In this document: positions 15,168 to 20,775 of the stretch, piece by piece
Numbering within the stretch: position 1 is the first letter of the stretch
How the letters are laid out: the number at the start of each line of letters is the position of its first letter
From: a virus
Reading direction: 5' to 3' (one strand)
DNA: 44,796 nucleotides
IMG/VR virus record: IMGVR_UViG_3300035670_000404
Coordinates: 1 to 44,796 of that record
Notes under the pieces: generated by a model
What the model saw: the letters and a program-made list of their open reading frames with translations, nothing else
Databases searched by the model: none
Told to the model about the DNA's origin: nothing
Translations under genes and position numbers: made by a program

Positions 15168-15950
15168 CTAGCCTTCCAGCACGCGCGTGACCTCGAAGCC
15201 GCTTGGCCACACGTTATTGGCCATGCAGTCCTTGTACTGTTCAAGGGCGTCCCTGATGTGTTCGTCTTCATGGGAAAGCAGTATATTGGCGAGCTTCCAC
15301 GTGCCGCAGCGGTATGGTTGGCTTTTCTCCACAGCGATAAGATAGCACGCCATGGATGGCTTGTCCACTCCATACGTTTGGGAGAGCAGCGCGCGGTAGA
15401 ATGCCAGCTGGAGCGGATACTGGTAGCGAATGGCTTGCTTCTCGAACTCGTCCAGGCTGTCGCACGTTTTCAGGTCGAAAAGAGAGCTGGCTTCCACATG
15501 CCCGTCCACCCGGCCGCGGCATTCGACGCCGTGGATAGTCCCAGTGACGGTGACCTCGGCCGAGCACTGTAGGATAAGCTGCGCTGCCGTTTCGTTGTGG
15601 TTCACGGCATCTGCCATGGCCTCGATAAGCTGGAAGTCTGTGTCGGATACCACAGGCTTGCCGATTTCCGCCGCCCATGCTTCGAACGCCTTGGTTTCTG
15701 TTCCGTATGGGCGACCTGTCTTCGGGTTGATAGGCCCTCCAACGGCATATTGCTCGTTGAAAGCCAGCTCGCCTTCCAGGATATAGGTGTGGATCGCGCG
15801 GCCGAAGTCGAAAGCTCTCGATTCTCTGGCCGCGATTTTCCCCTCGCGTTTGAGCTTGTAGATAAGCGGGCAGCGCATGAACTCCATGAGCCAGTGTGCG
15901 CTCATGGGCTTTCGCGCTGCATACAGTTCGTATGGTTCAGATATCAGCAT
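15168..15950 (-). CDS. Exodeoxyribonuclease VIII / DUF3799-like PD-(D/E)XK exonuclease, 260 aa
   Basis: RecB-like nuclease motifs: FGRAIHTYIL (H54), GRVDG with D149, and the catalytic FDLK (D159, K161) followed by a Q-containing helix (AIRYQYPLQLAFY). This is the layout of phage recombination exonucleases that resect double-strand ends. ATG at 15950 is preferred because GGTG lies six bases upstream; a GTG at 15959 would add MNS. It overlaps the HTH gene and precedes the Sak4-like ATPase by 40 bases. Confidence 0.78.
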   Translation of the reverse strand: MLISEPYELYAARKPMSAHWLMEFMRCPLIYKLKREGKIAARESRAFDFGRAIHTYILEGELAFNEQYAVGGPINPKTGRPYGTETKAFEAWAAEIGKPVVSDTDFQLIEAMADAVNHNETAAQLILQCSAEVTVTGTIHGVECRGRVDGHVEASSLFDLKTCDSLDEFEKQAIRYQYPLQLAFYRALLSQTYGVDKPSMACYLIAVEKSQPYRCGTWKLANILLSHEDEHIRDALEQYKDCMANNVWPSGFEVTRVLEG

Positions 15951-16239
15951 GGAATTCACCGTCTATTCTTTTCTGCGCCGCGTCGAGCACGTCAAGGAGC
16001 TCATGCACGACTGTGGTGCAGCGCTCCAGCGCCTCGCGCGTCTGGGCCAGGTCTGTTCTGGTTTGCGAAAGTTCTTCCGTCAGTTTGGGGGCGGTTGACT
16101 GTCTACCTTTCGGCCGTCCAACCTGTTGTTTATGGCCGGTTTTCTCAAGGATGCGGCGGGCGACCGGCTGGCTGCAGCCCAGCACCTCGGCGAGCTCGCG
16201 CGCGGTGTACGGTTGGTTCCAGAATTCTTCGTAACGCAT
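15937..16239 (-). CDS. HTH and coiled-coil protein, 100 aa
   Basis: An N-terminal helix-turn-helix (TARELAEVLGCSQPVARRILEKTG, about residues 12-35) is followed by a basic linker (GRPKGRQS) and a long helical segment with heptad-like Leu spacing. It could be a DNA-binding regulator or an architectural partner of the exonuclease; a small terminase with this arrangement is also conceivable. ATG at 16239 follows AGGAGG closely. Confidence 0.6.
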   Translation of the reverse strand: MRYEEFWNQPYTARELAEVLGCSQPVARRILEKTGHKQQVGRPKGRQSTAPKLTEELSQTRTDLAQTREALERCTTVVHELLDVLDAAQKRIDGEFHADI

Positions 16240-16260
16240 ATGGCCTCCTTTCTTGTCCTC

Positions 16261-16686
16261 CTATGCAGATGGCTCCCCACCGGCGTTTCCTACGCCTATG
16301 GTCGTTATCATCTCTTGCAGCTCGCGCAGATATTCGAGCTTGTCCCATCCTTCCAGTTCGCACACTTTGAGGTCGATCATGATGTCTTTGAGTATGTGCG
16401 TTTTCAGCTGCTCGCGCGAGAGGCGGTTCAGCGCTCGCCGGCAGTCTTCGTCCACAGGTTGCCGCGGCGGTGCCTCTTGCGGCGCGCAGGGCGCCTTCGG
16501 ATGTGGCGGCTGGACTTGTGGAGCAGGCTGTGCTTTCAGGCGCAGCAGCGCCCTCTCTTGGCCGCCAACTGCGCTCTTGCCGTTGGTGATAAAGACGCAG
16601 TCATGCAGCGGCGAGCCGGCCAAGTTGTCCACCACCCATCCTGGTGGCAGATCGTCCATGATATCCCACCAGCGATACTTTTCCAT
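16261..16686 (-). CDS. Hypothetical protein with Pro-rich linker, 141 aa
   Basis: Residues 1-50 form a small compact-looking region (EKYRWWDIMDDLPPGWVVDNLAGSPLHDCVFITNGKSAV), followed by a Pro/Ala/Gln-rich linker (~58-85) and a charged C-terminal helix pair. I do not recognise it. ATG at 16686 has AAAGGAG five bases upstream and is chosen; the frame stays open to an ATG at 16788 (34 more residues) with a much weaker ribosome site. It heads the recombination group. Confidence 0.6.
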   Translation of the reverse strand: MEKYRWWDIMDDLPPGWVVDNLAGSPLHDCVFITNGKSAVGGQERALLRLKAQPAPQVQPPHPKAPCAPQEAPPRQPVDEDCRRALNRLSREQLKTHILKDIMIDLKVCELEGWDKLEYLRELQEMITTIGVGNAGGEPSA

Positions 16687-16873
16687 ACAGTCTCCTTTGT
16701 TGTTCATATAGCTCACGGATGCGCGCAGTAGAGCACGATCCTGGCTAATCTTCGACCAATCTCTTGACGTGTCGTCTCTTCTGTCCATGTAGTCTTCCGT
16801 CTCCCGATAAACGCGCGCCGGCCGTTGCCCCGATCGCGGTGTGGAATCAATCCAACCGGCGCGCCACGGTTTT
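16687..16873. other. 187-base intergenic stretch with a strong inverted repeat
   Basis: Between two gene blocks. Apart from the in-frame upstream extension of the 141-aa gene and the hairpin listed separately, I see no convincing gene, and no clear sigma70 promoter. Confidence 0.4.
16813..16864 (-). terminator. GC-rich hairpin, possible terminator after the ParB-like gene
   Basis: GCGCGCCGG (16813-16821) and CCGGCGCGC (16856-16864) form a 9-bp perfect stem, extended by TTG/CAA after a small bulge. The loop is about 30 bases and the 3' side reads GTTTAT on the minus strand, a weak T-tract. It starts nine bases beyond the stop of the gene ending at 16874 and may end the early operon, fully or partly. 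Confidence 0.45.
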
Positions 16874-17626
16874 CTAGAGCTTGAGGTTTCCCATCTGTTT
16901 TCCGTCTAGATGTGCTTCTGTAGCTTTGATAGTCTTATTATATTTGATCATGGCGTCTGCTCTTCCAGCTTCTTTACCTCTATTGACAACATAGTTTCTG
17001 AGATGGTATGCAGGCATAGTTCTATTCAGGTTTTCGCCGTCTTCGACAGACTTGATAAACGATACAATATCAGCAGATGCATAAGGCCTTTGTTTCATAA
17101 CGCGCACAAACCCTGCAAGATGCGGCGCTGTATATGTATCTCGATTACTAGGCGCACAAGTAACAGCTTCGATTTCTTGCCAGTATTCGGTAAGGATGTT
17201 GTTTGATTCGTGCACGGAAGGTGCCCTTCTGTGGCCGTCTGCATACCACAACACATTGCAGATCGCTGGGCTATTGTACGATACGCGCTTATTGTATGCA
17301 AAACAAAGTGCGTCTCTGATGCTTCGTTTTGCATGTTGATCCACCACAGCTCTTGCCTCATTGGTAAGACCTCTGACGACCAGGATCTGTAGCGGCGGAT
17401 AACCGCAGTTTCTCATGGCTTGTAGTCTATGCTGTCCGTCGATCAGCATCCCGTCTTCGCCGACGCTGATTCCTTGCCCTGTTAGATGCCAGTTGCCTGT
17501 TGCAATATCATGCTCATAGCGAGCTACCACTGCAGGCCTTATATTTCTATTGCCTTCATTTGCAGCCAGTAGACCGTCTACTAGCTTCTTTGTTGCGACT
17601 TCGATTGTAGCCGTAACATGCCCCAT
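16874..17626 (-). CDS. ParB-like nuclease domain protein, 250 aa
   Basis: The segment MLIDGQHRLQAMRN (DGQHR at 63-67) is the ParB/Srx signature, preceded by a strand-rich region (GNWHLTGQGISVGEDG). The C-terminal ~150 residues are helical and unfamiliar. ParB-like domains can be CTP-dependent DNA clamps, nucleases or modification partners; the specific role here is unknown. ATG at 17626 has AAAGGA eight bases before it. It ends the block of small genes behind the duplicated promoters and is followed by a hairpin. Base composition is more AT-rich than its neighbours, which may mark separate acquisition. Confidence 0.7.
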   Translation of the reverse strand: MGHVTATIEVATKKLVDGLLAANEGNRNIRPAVVARYEHDIATGNWHLTGQGISVGEDGMLIDGQHRLQAMRNCGYPPLQILVVRGLTNEARAVVDQHAKRSIRDALCFAYNKRVSYNSPAICNVLWYADGHRRAPSVHESNNILTEYWQEIEAVTCAPSNRDTYTAPHLAGFVRVMKQRPYASADIVSFIKSVEDGENLNRTMPAYHLRNYVVNRGKEAGRADAMIKYNKTIKATEAHLDGKQMGNLKL

Positions 17627-17630
17627 TTTC

Positions 17631-17735
17631 TTAATCCTTTCTTACGCTTTGTGCTCCTTGCCACAGGCTGTGCACCTGTGCCTTGGCTTCGATGCTGAAA
17701 TATGCCATCCCGCTGTGCACTGTCTTTGTAGTCAT
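17631..17735 (-). CDS. 34-aa peptide, truncated paralogue of the 175-aa gene product
   Basis: The first ~16 residues (MTTKTVHSGMAYFSIE) closely resemble the start of the protein at 18285-18812 (MNTTKTVYSGQSYISIEV), after which similarity ends. The ribosome site and start context (GAGGAGAGACGGCG-ATG) are also shared. It is best read as a duplicated and cut-down copy, or a real micro-protein of that family. A longer frame to 17828 runs through the leader and is not favoured. Confidence 0.5.
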   Translation of the reverse strand: MTTKTVHSGMAYFSIEAKAQVHSLWQGAQSVRKD

Positions 17736-17836
17736 CGCCGTCTCTCCTCGCCGCGCGCTCTTGGCGCGCATCCTGCCATGGTTGGCGCCGACCAACATAG
17801 CCGGCGCCGGAAAACTTGTCCTAGTCACCTAGACAC

Positions 17837-18247
17837 CTAGTCGCACTCCAACCTATTTGCCCAGTCTTCGACGAACCCGAGGCTGTCGTACGCGTCGCAG
17901 TCCGCCGCGAGCAGAACGCTGAGCGTTGCATGGATGCGCTCCTTGGCGATGAGCAGAGGCAGCCGGAGCGACTCGATGATAACCAGATGGTCGACGTCTC
18001 CGACCTTGTCGTATGCCACCTCGAAAGCCTCTTCTGCCCACTCGCTTTCTTTGGAGAGCATGTGCGCGCGCTCGAGCGCTGGCCCTTGCGGGATGTCTTC
18101 GTCGCTCATGCTCTGGCTCTCGATCCTGCGATCTTCCTCAATGATCATGGCCTCGATGATCGGCAGCTCGTCTGCGAGCAGGTGCTCGATGTGTTCGCTG
18201 CGCTCCTGCAGTTCCTTGGTACGTTTGTTCAGCGCTCTCTTGCCCAT
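17837..18247 (-). CDS. Hypothetical acidic helical protein, 136 aa
   Basis: Mostly charged helix (RTKELQERSEHIEHLLADELPIIEAMIIEEDRRIE...), probably with a coiled-coil N-terminal half and a compact C-terminal helical bundle. No family is recognised. ATG at 18247 follows AGGAG. It belongs to the run of small early-looking genes, each with a near-identical GAGGAGA ribosome site. Confidence 0.6.
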   Translation of the reverse strand: MGKRALNKRTKELQERSEHIEHLLADELPIIEAMIIEEDRRIESQSMSDEDIPQGPALERAHMLSKESEWAEEAFEVAYDKVGDVDHLVIIESLRLPLLIAKERIHATLSVLLAADCDAYDSLGFVEDWANRLECD

Positions 18248-18284
18248 GTCAGTTCTCCTCGCGATATTGTCCTAGATACCTAGA

Positions 18285-18812
18285 CTAGCCCAGATGCTGC
18301 TTCCTGGTGTCCCAGGAACCATCCCAGCACTGGACGTCGTATTCTGCCCCGAAGGGCAGACCTGCATCGTACGCTGCCTGCATGCAGGCGTTCGCATCAT
18401 GCTCGTCGCCGTAACCAACATAACGAGGCTCTTCTGTATGCTTTTTGGTGGAGATTTCGCCTTCTGGAGTTGACACCAAGATATGATAGCATCCGTCATC
18501 CGTTCCTTCAAGAATCTGCATGGCCATGCGCCCGGTTTTGTTTGCATGTTCTGCCACCATTGGCGCTTTGACAGCCCAAGCCGCTTGGGTGTAGCAGTCT
18601 CCGTCGTCTAGCAACTTGATGCGGCTGTATGCAGGAATATTCTTCCCGATGTAGACTGGGAATGAGAACTCATACCAGCGCCCACACTCGACATCCATGA
18701 TGTAATTATAAGGGTTCTGGCACGAACGGAAGCCTTCCGGCGCCCCCTCGTGGTCCTTGACTTCGATGCTAATATAGCTCTGGCCGCTGTACACAGTTTT
18801 TGTCGTATTCAT
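18285..18812 (-). CDS. Hypothetical protein, 175 aa
   Basis: A soluble protein that begins MNTTKTVYSGQSYISIEVKDHEG. Its middle (YEFSFPVYIGKNIPAYSRIKLLDDGDCY) looks beta-rich and its end (EPRYVGYGDEHDANACMQAAYDAGLPFGAEYDVQCWDGSWDTR) is unusual. No family is recognised. The N-terminus is duplicated in the 34-aa peptide at 17631-17735. ATG at 18812 is chosen for its GGAGAGACGG ribosome site; the longer frame to 18890 covers the leader. Confidence 0.6.
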   Translation of the reverse strand: MNTTKTVYSGQSYISIEVKDHEGAPEGFRSCQNPYNYIMDVECGRWYEFSFPVYIGKNIPAYSRIKLLDDGDCYTQAAWAVKAPMVAEHANKTGRMAMQILEGTDDGCYHILVSTPEGEISTKKHTEEPRYVGYGDEHDANACMQAAYDAGLPFGAEYDVQCWDGSWDTRKQHLG

Positions 18813-18899
18813 AGCCGTCTCTCCACGTTTGCGCCATGCAAGGCGCATCCATTTGAACGGCGCTCGCCACATTGGTTTGCGCCTCGCCATGTCTGGCCC

Positions 18900-19205
18900 C
18901 TACTTCTTCGGGGCCAGGATCCACATCGTTTCTTTTCCCGCGGCCGCCAGCGCCAGGATACGGTGCCGGCCGTCCGCAATTTTTCCGTACTGGATCAGCG
19001 GCATCTCAACTTTGCCGCTCTCGATCGCCTTGGTCGCCAACTCAGCGCTTTCCGGCCGAAGGCTCTTCATTGCGATCGCGTCGATCATCGCAACCGCGTC
19101 TGCAACCTTGACCAACTTCGGGGCGTGCTTGGGATTGAGGCGAGCGTAACGGTTGGCTGTGTATTCGATTCCTTCGGCTGTCTTCGTCGTGGCTGTCTTT
19201 TTCAT
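18900..19205 (-). CDS. Minimal ParB-like domain protein, 101 aa
   Basis: The C-terminal third carries GKIADGRHRILALAAAGKE with a DGRHR box at 78-82, matching the ParB/Srx core, preceded by a helix-rich N-terminal part. At 101 residues it is close to a bare domain with no DNA-binding module. It is the first gene behind the promoter at 19253-19280. It could bind a partner such as the larger ParB-like protein at 16874; this is inference. Confidence 0.62.
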   Translation of the reverse strand: MKKTATTKTAEGIEYTANRYARLNPKHAPKLVKVADAVAMIDAIAMKSLRPESAELATKAIESGKVEMPLIQYGKIADGRHRILALAAAGKETMWILAPKK

Positions 19206-19250
19206 CGGTTCTCTCCTCGTTCTTTGCCGCGCTCTTTGTTCCTCACACCA

Positions 19251-19360
19251 GCACTATACTCTCTATCGGCCGTTTGTCAAATAAAAAAAGTGTCGGTTTA
19301 TGTCGATTTCTCCAAAGTGACGTATTTTACTGGACTTCAGAGCCTAAAAATCCGTATCGA
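19251..19360 (-). promoter_or_regulatory. Duplicated sigma70 promoter, copy 1
   Basis: On the minus strand TTGACA (19280-19275), a 16-base spacer, and TATAGT (19258-19253), with an A/T tract directly upstream. About 100 bases are shared with the copy at 19856-19960, including a conserved block around GTGACGT and TTTTACTGGACTTCAG upstream of -35 that may be an activator site or operator. It drives the 101-aa ParB-like gene and the genes after it. Confidence 0.8.
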
Positions 19361-19423
19361 GTTGAGAAAGGTTCTTTGCGGCGCCGCGTATGCCGCTGCG
19401 CAATCGATCTGCTTGCTTGTCAT
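19337..19423 (-). CDS. Possible 28-aa coupled peptide
   Basis: ATG at 19423 overlaps the stop of the 124-aa gene (ATGA) and has GGAG seven bases upstream; the peptide MTSKQIDCAAAYAAPQRTFL... ends inside the conserved upstream block of promoter copy 1. Its leader (GGCGCCAACCATGG) repeats that of the 34-aa peptide gene. It is either a real micro-protein or the stump of a duplicated gene. Confidence 0.35.
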   Translation of the reverse strand: MTSKQIDCAAAYAAPQRTFLNSIRIFRL

Positions 19424-19794
19424 CGCCGTTCTCCTCGTTCTCTATCTACCATGGTTGGCGCCGCCCCGCTGTGTAACCAATATGGTTCTCCCATCTTCTC
19501 AATGATAGCCCTGGCTCTCGGGCGCCATTCATCGAGAAGCGCCTTCTTCTTGGCATCTTTCTCGATGTAGCCGTTCGTAGTGAATGGCAGATCGGCGATG
19601 CCGATTCCATAACCGCCGTGTGGCCCGTCGATTACCCAGGATGCGAGAGGCTCTCCGTCGTATTCTGGGTCGTAGGCTTCCGGCGGCCCAATACTGCCGT
19701 CGTCATATAGACGACGCATTATAGACACCGTCGCATCGGCGCCGTACCGGATAAGAACGTGAATCCCGACCTGATCACAGTCTGTGTTTTTCAT
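19420..19794 (-). CDS. Hypothetical protein, 124 aa
   Basis: Begins MKNTDCDQVGIHVLIRYGADATVSIMRRLYDDG and ends with a charged helix (KDAKKKALLDEWRPRARAIIEKMGEPYW). No family is recognised. ATG at 19794 follows GGAGAGACGGAG, the same ribosome site as its neighbours, and is favoured over a longer frame to 19866 that overlaps the promoter -10. It is the first gene behind promoter copy 2. Confidence 0.6.
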   Translation of the reverse strand: MKNTDCDQVGIHVLIRYGADATVSIMRRLYDDGSIGPPEAYDPEYDGEPLASWVIDGPHGGYGIGIADLPFTTNGYIEKDAKKKALLDEWRPRARAIIEKMGEPYWLHSGAAPTMVDRERGERR

Positions 19795-19830
19795 CTCCGT
19801 CTCTCCTCGTTCTCTTTTCCTCGACTCGGT

Positions 19831-19850
19831 TGAGCGCTCCGTTGCGCTCA
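19831..19850 (-). other. Leader hairpin
   Basis: TGAGCGC and GCGCTCA (19831-19850) form a 7-bp stem with a 6-base loop near the expected 5' end of the transcript from promoter copy 2. It may protect the mRNA end; the second copy of the promoter lacks it. Confidence 0.45.
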
Positions 19851-19855
19851 TACAT

Positions 19856-19960
19856 GCACTATACACTCTATCGGCAAGTTGTCAAATAAAAAAATAGACG
19901 GTTGTGCGTTTTTCGCTGAAGTGACGTGTTTTACTGGACTTCAGGGCTAAAAGTTTTCGA
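19856..19960 (-). promoter_or_regulatory. Duplicated sigma70 promoter, copy 2
   Basis: On the minus strand TTGACA (19885-19880), 16 bases, TATAGT (19863-19858), with an A/T-rich UP-like tract. Upstream, CTGAAGT and ACTTCAG (15 bases apart, about 19915-19943) form an inverted repeat that could be an operator. It starts transcription just past the terminator of the late operon. Confidence 0.8.
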
Positions 19961-19980
19961 TAGAAGTTGTCTTCAGGCAT

Positions 19981-20011
19981 AAAAAACGCCGTCGGAAACG
20001 ATCCAACGGCG
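19981..20011 (-). terminator. Rho-independent terminator of the late operon
   Basis: On the minus strand a 9-bp stem (CGCCGTTGG with CCGACGGCG, one G-T pair, 7-base loop) is followed directly by TTTTTT (19986-19981). It lies 32 bases beyond the stop of the last glycosyltransferase gene. Confidence 0.88.
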
Positions 20012-20043
20012 CCCGCAGGAGGCAGCTGCGGCGAGGAGAACTT

Positions 20044-20775
20044 CTACGCTTGGCTCGGCCCTCCAGGATCACCCCAAACGCTTGGAGCCCATGGAGTTTG
20101 CCTTGCCATATTGTGCCCATGCATGGCCGGATTGATATCGTCTCTGCCCCAGTGGTCGCGCCGCGCGCGCCGGTGCTGCGGACCTGCCGCGTGCGCGATG
20201 TGGCAGACCATGAACGAGCGCGCCACATCCGCATATGCGCAAGCTCGCCGATAGGCGTCGCCGTCCTCGACGCCATAGCCAACCATACGCTCATCGTATC
20301 CGCGCATGGAAGCCCACGCGCCCACAGGTAGGCCTAGCGTGCCCCTGGTTTGATTCCACGGCACCGACTGCTCCATGTGTGCGCGCGCCTGCTCGTATGA
20401 GCTGCACATCATGTATGTGGGACATACGCCGCGGCGCTCGCCGATGCTATCGAGCATAGGCTGCAGCGCGCCGGCAAACCAGATATCCGGATCCGTCTTG
20501 AGTATCGCGACACATCCGGCCTCGATAGCGGCGCGTATGCCAAGATTGCTTGTCCATGAGAGGCAGAATGGCCGCTCAGCCGAAAAGTCGTACTCCGCGC
20601 GCACCACAGTAAGCCACCTGGGTGTATCGAGCACATCGAGGCGCGCCGCGGTATCAGCGTCGGCCACAAGCCACGCATGCGCGCCCGAGCTCGATATCTC
20701 GCCAGCGTTCCAAGCTAGCCAGTCGGACACGCGCTGCATAGGTAGCCGATAAGCTGTGGTAACTATTCCACACAT
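20044..20775 (-). CDS. GT-A fold glycosyltransferase, single module, 243 aa
   Basis: A stand-alone copy of the module found twice in the preceding fusion protein: IVTTAYR opening strand, TSNLGIRAAIEAG helix, metal-binding D95-P-D97, then GYDERMVGYGVEDGD (like the C-terminal galactosyltransferase motif of the GT2/GT7 type) and a CHIAHA segment. It should transfer a sugar from a nucleotide donor to an unknown acceptor, in the cytoplasm as no signal or membrane segment is seen. ATG at 20775 overlaps the fusion gene by 13 bases; a frame running to 20802 is less likely. It is the last gene before the terminator. Confidence 0.72.
   Translation of the reverse strand: MCGIVTTAYRLPMQRVSDWLAWNAGEISSSGAHAWLVADADTAARLDVLDTPRWLTVVRAEYDFSAERPFCLSWTSNLGIRAAIEAGCVAILKTDPDIWFAGALQPMLDSIGERRGVCPTYMMCSSYEQARAHMEQSVPWNQTRGTLGLPVGAWASMRGYDERMVGYGVEDGDAYRRACAYADVARSFMVCHIAHAAGPQHRRARRDHWGRDDINPAMHGHNMARQTPWAPSVWGDPGGPSQA

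Noticed and set aside
15128-15373. N-terminal extension of the Sak4-like ATPase
   Set aside because: It lies over the exonuclease gene and reads as low-quality Arg/Ser/Trp sequence; MSILNN is a natural start just before the Walker A strand.
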